NCBI GenBank assembly: GCA_016190785.1
Contig: JACPPX010000050.1
Coordinates: 1-13,188, forward strand
DNA: 13,188 nucleotides
Source: Chloroflexota bacterium
GTDB lineage: Bacteria; Chloroflexota; Anaerolineae; UBA7937; JACPPX01
Direction: 5' to 3'
Shown here: in pieces, positions 1 to 6,375 of the stretch
How positions within the stretch are numbered: position 1 is the first letter of the stretch
How the letters are laid out: the number at the start of each line of letters is the position of its first letter
Translations under genes and position numbers: made by a program
The notes under the pieces: generated by a model
What the model was told of the DNA's origin: nothing
What the model saw: only the letters and a program-made list of their open reading frames with translations
The model's database searches: none

Positions 1-80
1 ATATAATGTAAAGCTCTAGAGCAAGAAACGGCTTAGGAGATACAGCCAAGGATAGCAGGATTTCCCGGGCGGGGCAATAC

Positions 81-108
81 TTGACTCCCCGATTTTTTTG
101 AGTAGGAT
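81..108 (+). promoter_or_regulatory. Sigma-70-type promoter for the PEBP lipoprotein gene
   Basis: TTGACT (81-86) and TAGGAT (103-108) are separated by 16 bases, close to the bacterial housekeeping consensus. Transcription would start near 115, leaving a leader of about 15 bases that carries the ribosome binding site AGGAGGG (118-124) just before the ATG at 130. This is a pattern match only. Confidence 0.5.
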
Positions 109-129
109 TGTCGAATTAGGAGGGATGAG

Positions 130-786
130 ATGAAGTCATATGTTCTTCTGGCTATTTTGTTAGCAATGCTTATCACCGCCTGCGGTGCCCCAGCATCTCC
201 ACCCGCAGCCACTACCCCACCGGAGGAAGCGCCAACCGAGGTGGAGGAGATGAGTCTGACCCCACCCCCAATGCCAGAGGTCACCTTGGTTGCGGAAATG
301 ACCCTGACCAGCACCGCCTTTGCCGAGGGGGAGGCTATCCCGGAGGCCTATCGCAGTGGCCCTATCTTCGGCTGTGACGGCGAGGACCTGTCTCCTCCCT
401 TTAGTTGGAATGGAGTTCCGGCCGGCACGCAGAGCCTGGCTCTGATCATGACCGATGACTTTTTCGAGCCGCCCTTTGTCCACTGGGCGATCTTCAACAT
501 CCTTGCTTCCACTGGATTGGCGGAGGGCGTGCCCCATGAGGCTACTCTGCCTGATGGTTCTCTCCAGGGAGAGATTTTCCCTGGATCAGGAGAGATCGGG
601 TATTTCGGCCCCTGTCCTCCCCCGGGAGAGACTCATCCCTATCGCTTCACGCTCTATGCTCTGGACATTACCCTCGATCTAGAAGCGGGCACTTTTAATG
701 AAGATGTGCTAGCCGCTCTGGAACAGGCAGCTGCCGAAGGACATGTCCTGGGGCAAGGAGAATTGACCGCGACCTACACCGGCTAA
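130..786 (+). CDS. PEBP family (YbhB/YbcL, Raf-kinase-inhibitor-like) lipoprotein
   Basis: This is a 218-aa phosphatidylethanolamine-binding-protein family member, predicted to be exported and lipid-anchored. Residues 1-18 form a lipoprotein signal peptide ending in a lipobox (LITAC, Cys18). A Pro/Thr/Glu-rich linker follows to about residue 52. The PEBP domain fills the rest: CDGEDLSPPFSWNGVPAGT and LALIMTDD correspond to the bacterial YbhB signature, FVHWAIFNI to the conserved His-containing strand, and GYFGPCPPPGETHPYRF to the ligand-pocket loop. The C-terminal EGHVLGQGEL segment is also typical. The ATG at 130 has an ideal ribosome binding site; an ATG at 125 opens only two codons. Bacterial PEBP proteins bind small anionic ligands, but their physiological role is mostly unknown, and the lipid anchor suggests an extracytoplasmic role. 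The gene appears to be monocistronic, with its own promoter and a downstream hairpin. Confidence 0.93.
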   Translation: MKSYVLLAILLAMLITACGAPASPPAATTPPEEAPTEVEEMSLTPPPMPEVTLVAEMTLTSTAFAEGEAIPEAYRSGPIFGCDGEDLSPPFSWNGVPAGTQSLALIMTDDFFEPPFVHWAIFNILASTGLAEGVPHEATLPDGSLQGEIFPGSGEIGYFGPCPPPGETHPYRFTLYALDITLDLEAGTFNEDVLAALEQAAAEGHVLGQGELTATYTG

Positions 787-813
787 TGATAAAACAGGGC
801 GTAGAAGGGCGAG

Positions 814-839
814 CCGCCTTCTCCTTTTGGGGAGGGCGG
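814..839 (+). terminator. Hairpin terminator after the PEBP gene, with an overlapping alternative stem
   Basis: CCGCCTTCTCC (814-824) pairs with GGGGAGGGCGG (829-839) around a TTTT loop, giving 11 pairs of which two are G-U wobbles. Only a weak T-rich stretch follows (TTTGCTGATTT), so termination may be partial. The left arm can also pair with an upstream segment at 803-811, so two mutually exclusive hairpins are possible ahead of arcC. Confidence 0.55.
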
Positions 840-840
840 T

Positions 841-869
841 TTGCTGATTTGGCCTGCTCATACTAAATT
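841..869 (+). promoter_or_regulatory. arcC: Possible arcC promoter
   Basis: TTGCTG (841-846) and TAAATT (864-869) are 17 bases apart, directly after the terminator hairpin. The ribosome binding site AAGGAGA lies at 877-883 and the ATG at 890. The -10 element is a poor match, so this is tentative. Some arcC transcription may also be readthrough from upstream. Confidence 0.3.
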
Positions 870-889
870 CATAGCCAAGGAGAAAAATT

Positions 890-1825
890 ATGTCCCGCGC
901 AGTAGTGGCCATCGGCGGTAACTCGCTCATAAAAGACCAAGACCATCAATCCACTGCTGATCAATTCCAGGCGATGGCCGAGACCGCAATCCACATTGCG
1001 GATCTAGTGGAAGGCGGGTGGGAGGTGGCCATCACCCACGGCAACGGCCCCCAGGTGGGATTCAACCTCTTGCGTGCAGAGATGGCCCAGGAGGTTTTGC
1101 CTCCCCCGCCCCTGGATTACTCCGGCGCCGAAACTCAGGGCGGACTGGGGTACATTATCCAGCAGACTATGGGGGAGGAACTGGCGCGAAGGGGGATAAA
1201 AAAAGCGGTGGTCACCGTAGTTACCCAGGTGGTGGTCGATGCCACGGATTCTGCATTCCAAAACCCGACCAAGCCGGTCGGTCTCTTTTACGCCCAGGCT
1301 GAGGCAAAAGACCTCATTGCCCAAAAAGGCTGGCGCATGATAGAGGACGCGGGGCGGGGTTGGCGGCGAGTAGTTCCCTCGCCCATCCCGGTGGAGATCG
1401 TGGAGGCCCCGGCAATCCGAGCCCTGCTTGAACAGGGATATATTGTCACCAGTGTTGGTGGGGGTGGAATCCCGGTAGTCCTGGAGGATGGGCGGCTGCG
1501 GGGGGTGGAGGCGGTGATTGATAAGGATTACGCCTCCAGCCTCCTGGCGCGGAGTATCAAGGCCGATATGTTTTTGATTTCTACCGCAGTGGAAAAAGTT
1601 GCACTCAACTACGGGAAGCCTGATCAGAAGTTTCTGGACCGGCTCTCTCTATCTGAGGCCAAAGAGTACCAGGCCCAGGGCCACTTTCCGGCGGGGAGCA
1701 TGGGACCCAAAATCCAGGCGGCGCTCCAGTACTTAGAAGCCGGAGGCAAAGAAGTGATCATCACCTCCCCGGAAAACATTGCCCGCGCCCTGCGGGGAGA
1801 GACAGGGACCCATATCCATCCCTAG
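890..1825 (+). CDS. arcC: Carbamate kinase
   Basis: This 311-aa cytoplasmic enzyme of the amino-acid kinase fold has the usual length of the family. It interconverts carbamoyl phosphate + ADP with carbamate + ATP, usually making ATP at the end of the arginine deiminase or a related carbamoyl-phosphate pathway. Seen in the sequence: the N-terminal VAIGGNSL glycine loop, ITHGNGPQVGFNL in the substrate site, the central GGGGIPVV, VIDKDYASSLLA (nucleotide-binding Lys-Asp), FLISTAVEKVALNYG, and the C-terminal FPAGSMGPKIQAA and GTHI segments. No arginine deiminase or ornithine carbamoyltransferase gene is visible in the window, so the carbamoyl-phosphate source here is unknown. Only 11 bp separate it from the next gene, so co-transcription with 1837-3509 is likely. 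Confidence 0.96.
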   Translation: MSRAVVAIGGNSLIKDQDHQSTADQFQAMAETAIHIADLVEGGWEVAITHGNGPQVGFNLLRAEMAQEVLPPPPLDYSGAETQGGLGYIIQQTMGEELARRGIKKAVVTVVTQVVVDATDSAFQNPTKPVGLFYAQAEAKDLIAQKGWRMIEDAGRGWRRVVPSPIPVEIVEAPAIRALLEQGYIVTSVGGGGIPVVLEDGRLRGVEAVIDKDYASSLLARSIKADMFLISTAVEKVALNYGKPDQKFLDRLSLSEAKEYQAQGHFPAGSMGPKIQAALQYLEAGGKEVIITSPENIARALRGETGTHIHP

Positions 1826-1836
1826 AAGAGGTGGGC

Positions 1837-2388
1837 ATGGTAGATATGAATTTACGAAAAGGAAGTTTGGAAGGAATAGTCAGGCTCTACACTGATAAGC
1901 ATTGGCCAAACTTAGAGAAGCTGCTTCTTTTCTACCAGAATTTGCCTTCTCTCAAGGAAGCAATATACAAAGCGGCTTTCGCAATACGAGGCCCTAACGG
2001 AAGGAGGCATGGTCATCAAACACGGATTAAAAAAAGAGCGTTGGAAGAAGCAGCATCCATCCTTGGTCAAATGGAAGGGGAGATCAGGAGTTGTAAAGAT
2101 TTCGAAGGGCTGATTCACCTGATAAAGAATACTGTCGAGCCTATCCCAGGCCTTGGCGAATTGTACACCTATGACACCGCATTGCGGATTGGAGCAAAAT
2201 TAGGCCTTCGCCCCAACCTTGTATACATTCACGCTGGCACTCGTGATGGAGCGAAAGCCCTCGGAATCAATCCGAAGAGAGAAAGTATCGACCCCGCTAA
2301 TCTACCTGTTGCATTTCAGGAGCTTGAGGCCCATCAAATAGAAGATTGTTTGTGCATTCACAAGGATCGGCTGAAGGAGTTGCGATAA
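1837..2388 (+). CDS. Conserved hypothetical protein with a helix-hairpin-helix-like segment
   Basis: This 183-aa soluble protein has no assigned function that I recognise. The first half looks helical and is rich in basic residues (RRHGHQTRIKKRALEEA, residues 56-72). Residues 103-122 (IPGLGELYTYDTALRIGAKL) resemble a helix-hairpin-helix, a non-sequence-specific DNA-binding element found in DNA glycosylases and other repair proteins. A conserved-looking VYIHAGTRDGAKALG block (129-143) and IEDCLCIHKDRL (168-179) follow. I recall similar unnamed proteins in many bacteria, but that is memory, not a search. I chose the ATG at 1837 because AGAGGTG (1827-1833) sits just before it; an in-frame GTG at 1831 is possible. 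Counted GC over 1861-2160 is about 46%, clearly below arcC and the ligase (60-68% where counted), which suggests acquisition by transfer. Confidence 0.75.
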   Translation: MVDMNLRKGSLEGIVRLYTDKHWPNLEKLLLFYQNLPSLKEAIYKAAFAIRGPNGRRHGHQTRIKKRALEEAASILGQMEGEIRSCKDFEGLIHLIKNTVEPIPGLGELYTYDTALRIGAKLGLRPNLVYIHAGTRDGAKALGINPKRESIDPANLPVAFQELEAHQIEDCLCIHKDRLKELR

Positions 2389-2403
2389 AATTCTTTCGAT
2401 AAG

Positions 2404-2991
2404 ATGTCAAGGACAAAATTTGATGGCCCAGTATGGCTCGTCCAGCCTATCCCCTACTTTTGGGAGAAACTTCGCGGGAAGTGGATCTGGGAGCCGAAGA
2501 TTGACGGCTGGCGGATGCAGGTGCTCCGCTATCCCGACGGTCATGCAGAAGTATGGGGGAGGCGATTAGAGAGGCGGCCGGAATGGACCAGGAAACTCCC
2601 CAAGGTGGTGCGGGCTGCGGAGGCCATGCTCCCTCCCGGCACTCTCCTTGATGCCGAACTCTCTACTCGGAGAGGGAGAAGATTTATCCCTTCCGTATTT
2701 GCGGCCAAAAGCCGGGTCAAACCTCTGATTTTGGTTTTCGATGTGCTCTACCATCGCAGCCGCTTCGTGGCCACGAAACCCCTCTCGGAAAGGAAAAGGC
2801 TTCTGGCGAAAATGGGGCTGGAGCCTCCTTTTTACCTGGTGGAGTATTCCCCGGTTTCGGACATTGCCTCCCATCTCGCCACTGCCCGCCGTCAGGGGCA
2901 GGAGGGGATCGTGCTCAAGAAGTGGGACTCCCCCTATCCCCTGGCCCAGGACGGGCCAATGGCCACCGAATTTTGGCGAAAAATCAAATAA
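2404..2991 (+). CDS. Minimal ATP-dependent DNA ligase (nucleotidyltransferase domain only)
   Basis: This 195-aa protein is the adenylation core of an ATP-dependent DNA ligase, most like the ligase domain of LigD/LigC. Such enzymes transfer AMP from ATP to an active-site lysine and then to a 5'-phosphate at a nick. Visible motifs: motif I EPKIDGWR with Lys32 as probable nucleophile; a motif Ia-like WGRRLE (51-56); motif III DAEL (83-86); motif IIIa LVFDVLYHR (110-118); motif IV EGIVLKK (168-173); motif V WRKIK (191-195). The protein ends at motif V, so the OB-fold and motif VI of a typical ligase (270-350 aa) are missing. No clear Shine-Dalgarno lies before the ATG at 2404, so expression may depend on coupling to the gene 15 bp upstream. 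It could be a stand-alone adenylyltransferase, a split ligase needing a partner, or a remnant; the intact motifs argue against decay. Confidence 0.85.
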   Translation: MSRTKFDGPVWLVQPIPYFWEKLRGKWIWEPKIDGWRMQVLRYPDGHAEVWGRRLERRPEWTRKLPKVVRAAEAMLPPGTLLDAELSTRRGRRFIPSVFAAKSRVKPLILVFDVLYHRSRFVATKPLSERKRLLAKMGLEPPFYLVEYSPVSDIASHLATARRQGQEGIVLKKWDSPYPLAQDGPMATEFWRKIK

Positions 2992-3002
2992 GGGGGTAAC
3001 AA

Positions 3003-3509
3003 ATGGCAGTCGGTAGATTTCAGGTGATGGCTGTACTTCAGGCGGCGCGGGCCCATGTCTTGGGGCTGCCGGTGGATTCGGCCAAAAGTTTTGGGCTGAA
3101 CCGGGCCATCTTCTACGCTGCGGCTAAGCGCGGCTTCAAAGGAGGCCGACCCCCCCAATTTCGACCCAAGGCTCTGGAAGAACAGAAAATTAGCGACAAA
3201 GAACTCAAAAAGATAAAAGACTCCTATGGCGTGCATAGGTTGGGAGATGAAATAGCCTATAAGGTGGAAATAAAAGGCAAGCCCATCTTTACCATCGGCG
3301 ATGAGTTGCAAACTCCAGAAAGGTTCGAGAAGCAAGTAGCCAGCCGCTTTGGGAAGCAATACCAAAAGGCCTGGAAGCAGGCGGTTAAAATCGTGCGCGG
3401 CTTCGATAAAGGGGTGCTTTTATCGCAACGCTATTTCTACGAGACGGTGTATAAACCCCGCCGCGATGAATTGGCTACGGAGTGGAGCGAAATGGTGGAG
3501 GAGGAGTAA
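3003..3509 (+). CDS. Unrecognised 168-aa protein next to the minimal ligase
   Basis: I do not recognise this family. The 168-aa product is soluble, highly charged and mostly helical in appearance. Residues 5-45 are alanine-rich (including LNRAIFYAAAKRGFKGG). A probable strand region around 78-100 contains DEIAYKVEIKGKPIFTIGD, and the tail is basic then acidic (YKPRRDEL, then WSEMVEEE). Cysteines, membrane segments and a signal peptide are absent. A ribosome binding site (AGGGGG, about 2991-2996) precedes the ATG, and the gap to the ligase gene is only 11 bp, so the two are probably co-expressed. GC is uneven: 3181-3240 is about 37%. After the TAA at 3507-3509 the frame stays open to 3587. A ligase partner role is a guess from position alone. 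Confidence 0.75.
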   Translation: MAVGRFQVMAVLQAARAHVLGLPVDSAKSFGLNRAIFYAAAKRGFKGGRPPQFRPKALEEQKISDKELKKIKDSYGVHRLGDEIAYKVEIKGKPIFTIGDELQTPERFEKQVASRFGKQYQKAWKQAVKIVRGFDKGVLLSQRYFYETVYKPRRDELATEWSEMVEEE

Positions 3510-3587
3510 ACCGAGCAGGGCAAACTGGACGTGGCCAAAAGCAGGTTTATGATCCCGGGAACTTTTAGGCCGGCTGGGGAGTCTTAA
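3510..3587 (+). other. Open in-frame extension after the stop codon of the 168-aa gene
   Basis: Directly after the TAA at 3507-3509 the same frame continues for 25 codons (starting TEQGKLDVAKSRFMIPG) to the next TAA at 3585-3587. The composition looks coding-like: a charged helix-like start with no low-complexity sequence. This could mean the original gene was about 26 residues longer and was shortened by a nonsense change, or it may be chance. No start codon with a ribosome binding site supports a separate small gene. Confidence 0.3.
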
Positions 3588-3614
3588 TCTTGAAAATAAT
3601 CCACAGGAGGGATT

Positions 3615-4043
3615 ATGAACCGCTTTTTAGTGCTCTTGGCTTTTTCCCTGGCCGCTCTAGTTATTGGATGTGCCCCGCAACCTCCCTCGCCGGGACAGGT
3701 AGAGGACTTCGACAGCCTGGCTGCGGCCCTGGAAGCGAGAGGGGCTACAGTCCTTTTTACCGAGTTGGAGGTACAACAGCCCTTCTTCTCCGTATCCGGG
3801 CGGCTGATAAGTATCAATGGGGCCAATCTCCAGGTCTTCGAGTACGGGGATGAGTCCACAGCCCGGGCTGAGGCGGCCCAGATCTCCCCTGGCGGGAGTA
3901 CGGTGGGCACCACCATGATCACTTGGGTGGATACCCCTCATTTCTGGCTGGCTGGGAAACTGATTGTCCTCTATGTGGGGGATGATTCGGCAGCACTCGC
4001 CACCCTGGAGGCCGTGCTGGGGACACAAACTGCGGGAGGATAA
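3615..4043 (+). CDS. Small secreted lipoprotein, conserved hypothetical
   Basis: This 142-aa lipoprotein has a signal peptide at residues 1-18 and a lipobox LVIGC with Cys19. After a Pro/Ser linker comes one compact domain of about 115 residues: a predicted helix (FDSLAAALEARGATV), then strands (FFSVSGRLISINGANLQVFE), a helix rich in Ala/Glu, and a C-terminal VTW-VDTPHFW / KLIVLYVGDD / AALATLEAVLG segment. I recall similar small lipoproteins, often annotated only as hypothetical, in Chloroflexota and other bacteria; their function is not known to me. AGGAGGG (3605-3611) is a strong ribosome binding site. It is the last + strand gene before a strong terminator. It lies 105 bp from the previous gene, and I see no clear promoter in that gap. 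Confidence 0.85.
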   Translation: MNRFLVLLAFSLAALVIGCAPQPPSPGQVEDFDSLAAALEARGATVLFTELEVQQPFFSVSGRLISINGANLQVFEYGDESTARAEAAQISPGGSTVGTTMITWVDTPHFWLAGKLIVLYVGDDSAALATLEAVLGTQTAGG

Positions 4044-4063
4044 TCCGCTTTAGGGATTAAGAG

Positions 4064-4093
4064 ATCGCCAGGGCCCAAGCCCTGGCGATTTTT
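4064..4093 (+). terminator. Strong intrinsic terminator, shared at a convergent junction
   Basis: A perfect 11-bp stem, ATCGCCAGGGC (4064-4074) with GCCCTGGCGAT (4079-4089), closes a CCAA loop and is followed by a T-run (4089-4093). It terminates the + strand lipoprotein transcript. The stop codon of the opposite-strand ccmI-like gene (4092-4094) lies inside the T-run, so that transcript runs into the same hairpin, although the trailing bases in that direction are not T-rich. Confidence 0.9.
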
Positions 4094-4376
4094 ATTCTGG
4101 GGGAGGTGGCTTCTCCATGGCTTTAAGGAGGGATGCGGCTTGCCCCTTTAACTCTTTCTCCATTTCCTGAAAATCCTCGCCGGAGACTTTGCCCATCGCC
4201 CGGTCGAACTCCAGATCTTTAATGGCTTGGTATGCTTCCTCCTTTTGCGCCAGGAGGTCAGTGCGACCTGAGTCGGCCTCCCGCTGCGGGTGGCGATGCC
4301 GGGGACGGAGGAGGGGGTAGGCCACAAATCCTACAACCAGCGCCCCAAGAATTAAACCTAAGATGGTGGTGGGCAT
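4092..4376 (-). CDS. Short CcmI/CycH-like membrane protein
   Basis: This 94-aa protein has one N-terminal membrane helix (about residues 4-22, ILGLILGALVVGFVAYPLL), a basic stretch (LRPRHRHPQR) marking the cytoplasmic side, and then a charged coiled coil (about 42-88, with EEAYQAIKDLEFDRAMGKVS). The layout and the DLEFDRAMGK segment resemble the N-terminal part of CcmI/CycH, which in System I cytochrome c maturation presents apocytochrome to the heme lyase. The TPR domain of full CcmI is absent. The gene starts 10 bp after ccmF, with AGAGGA as ribosome binding site, so it belongs to the same operon. Membership in cytochrome c maturation is inferred from this position and the N-terminal resemblance; other short coiled-coil membrane proteins look similar. 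Confidence 0.72.
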   Translation of the reverse strand: MPTTILGLILGALVVGFVAYPLLRPRHRHPQREADSGRTDLLAQKEEAYQAIKDLEFDRAMGKVSGEDFQEMEKELKGQAASLLKAMEKPPPPE

Positions 4377-4386
4377 TGGTTATCCT

Positions 4387-6375
4387 CTAAACCTTTTGCG
4401 GGACCGGCTCCGGGGCATACTCCGCGGCCCTTACTGCCTCTTTCCCGACCTCCGGCCAAGCGGCCACCAAGGTCCCCAGGATGAGCACTCCCCAGCCGGT
4501 CCATAACCACATCATCATGGGGTTGATGGTGATCTTAAAAGTGGCGCTCCCGTCTTCTTCCCAGCCGGCCAGGACCAAATAGAGGTCTTCTTTGGGCGTG
4601 GAGCGGATGGCGGCCTCGGTGGTGGAGGGCCAATCGCCGGGATGGAAGTTCTTTTCGGGGCTCATGATCCCCAGCATTTTATCTCCTTGGGACACGACCA
4701 TGGCCCCGGCTAGGACATAGTGACTAGGGGTGGAATAATCGTAAAGGCCCGCGAAATGGAGGGTGTAATCTTTGACCGTGACCAATTCTCCCGGGGCGAG
4801 ATGGGCCTCGGCTTCGGTCTTGAAGAAAGTAGAGCCGGTGATTCCTACCGCAATAAGCACAATTCCCAGATGCACGATGTATCCCCCGTAGCGGCGGCGG
4901 TTGCGGCTTATTAGGCTTACCAGAGCCCGGACCCAGCCCTCCCCGGTCATCTCTCGCCGCGCCAAGACCCCCCACCAGAATTCGGAGATGATGCTCGCTG
5001 CCAGGAAAACGGCGGCCGCGAAGCCGAAAATAGCGAGGAGGTCCCTAACTCCAAAGAGGTAAAGGAGTAATGCATATAGGATAGCCATAGTTATTGCCGG
5101 GAAAAAATTACGGACCAGTTTTTCGTGTGAGGTTCGCCGCCAAGCGAGGAGGGGGCCGATCCCGGCCAATACCACCAGGGCTAAGAATTGGGGGCCGGTG
5201 ACTTGATTGAAGAAGGGAGGGCCGACCGTGATCTTTTCGCCGGTGATCGCTTCCGAAAGCAAGGGGAAGATGGTACCCCAGAAGATGGCAAAGGTCACTC
5301 CCATAAACAGCAGGTTGTTGAGCAGGAAACTGGATTCCCGGGAAACGAGAGATTCCAACTGATGTTCGCTCTTTAAAAGGTTCCGCCGCTTAAAGATAAG
5401 AAAAATGAAAACTAAAATTGTTATCCCCAGAAAGGCGAAGAAGAAAGGTCCCACTTTCCCTAAGGCAAAGGCATGCACCGACTGCAGGATGCCACTGCGG
5501 GTGAGAAAAGTGCCGAATACTGCTAAAAGGAAAGTGAGACCTATTAGTATTAAATTCCATACTTTGAGCATCCCTCTTCTTTCCTGGATCATCACCGAGT
5601 GCAGAAAAGCGGTGCTGGTTAGCCAAGGCAAGAAACTGGCATTCTCCACCGGATCCCAGCCCCAATAACCTCCCCAGCCCAGTTCGCTATAGGCCCATTG
5701 AGCGCCCATCCCGATGCCCAGGGAAAGAAGAAGCCAGGAGAAGAGGGTCCAGCGGCGGGTGGAGCGGATCCAGGTATCCCGCAGCCTTCCGCTGAGGAGA
5801 GCGGCAGCAGCAAAGGCAAAGGGGATGCTGAAGCCCACAAACCCCAGGTAGAGAGCCACAGGGTGGCTGAGCATCCAATGGTTTTGCAGGAGGGGGTTCA
5901 TCCCTAGGCCGTCGGCAGGGACAAAATCCAGACGGTAGAAGGGATTGGCCACGCTAGCCATTACCAGAAGGAAAAAGAAAGTAATGGCCATGAGCACGGC
6001 CATAACATAAGGCATTAGTTCTTGGTTCCGGTCTCGATTCTGGAAGACGGCGATCCCGCTCATCACCGCCAGGAGCCAGGCCCAGAATAGTAGAGACCCT
6101 TCCTGTCCTCCCCACAGGGCGGAGATGGTATAGAGTAAAGGCAGAGCGCGGCTGGTGGTGGAGGCCACATACTCCACTTGAAAATCGCGGGTCACCAGAG
6201 CATAGAGTAGGAAAAAAATGGAGATGGAGACCAGGGCCGCGACGGCATAGACCCCATTGCGGGCACTATCTACCAATTCCGGGCGGCTCCACCTCGTGCC
6301 CAGTATAGCAGCCAGGGCCGAATAGAAGGATAGGCCCAGGGCCAAAAAGAGGGCGATGTTTCCCAGATCGGTCAC
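4387..6375 (-). CDS. ccmF: Cytochrome c heme lyase subunit CcmF
   Basis: This 662-aa polytopic membrane protein of the heme-handling (CcmC/CcmF/NrfE/CcsA) family takes heme from CcmE and attaches it to CXXCH motifs of apocytochrome c outside the cytoplasmic membrane. Seen: ALWGGQEGSLLFWAWLL (87-102), HPVALYLGF (171-179), the WWD heme-binding signature GWGGYWGWDPVENASFLPW (233-251), LTRSGILQSVHAF (291-303) and GGYIVHLGIVLIAVG (497-511). His171, His259, His301 and His502 line up with the four histidines important in E. coli CcmF. More than ten hydrophobic helices are visible, plus a large C-terminal extracytoplasmic domain (about 520-615) and a last helix. I chose the GTG at 6375 because it overlaps the ccmE stop (GTGA) and begins the conserved N-terminus; the 70 codons of open frame upstream lie inside ccmE and look non-coding. 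Confidence 0.95.
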   Translation of the reverse strand: MTDLGNIALFLALGLSFYSALAAILGTRWSRPELVDSARNGVYAVAALVSISIFFLLYALVTRDFQVEYVASTTSRALPLLYTISALWGGQEGSLLFWAWLLAVMSGIAVFQNRDRNQELMPYVMAVLMAITFFFLLVMASVANPFYRLDFVPADGLGMNPLLQNHWMLSHPVALYLGFVGFSIPFAFAAAALLSGRLRDTWIRSTRRWTLFSWLLLSLGIGMGAQWAYSELGWGGYWGWDPVENASFLPWLTSTAFLHSVMIQERRGMLKVWNLILIGLTFLLAVFGTFLTRSGILQSVHAFALGKVGPFFFAFLGITILVFIFLIFKRRNLLKSEHQLESLVSRESSFLLNNLLFMGVTFAIFWGTIFPLLSEAITGEKITVGPPFFNQVTGPQFLALVVLAGIGPLLAWRRTSHEKLVRNFFPAITMAILYALLLYLFGVRDLLAIFGFAAAVFLAASIISEFWWGVLARREMTGEGWVRALVSLISRNRRRYGGYIVHLGIVLIAVGITGSTFFKTEAEAHLAPGELVTVKDYTLHFAGLYDYSTPSHYVLAGAMVVSQGDKMLGIMSPEKNFHPGDWPSTTEAAIRSTPKEDLYLVLAGWEEDGSATFKITINPMMMWLWTGWGVLILGTLVAAWPEVGKEAVRAAEYAPEPVPQKV

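Noticed and set aside
1..22. TATAAT at 2-7 followed by a perfect palindrome GCTCTAGAGC at 13-22, resembling a promoter with an operator.
   Set aside because: The -35 region lies outside the window, and a 10-bp palindrome alone is weak evidence. The better promoter for the first gene is at 81-108.
3447..3509. The C-terminal YKPRRDEL of the 168-aa orphan resembles ligase motif VI (R-x-D-K), which could make it the missing OB-fold half of the ligase.
   Set aside because: The surrounding sequence looks helical rather than like the beta barrel of an OB-fold, and the match is only a few residues. A structure prediction would be needed to revive it.
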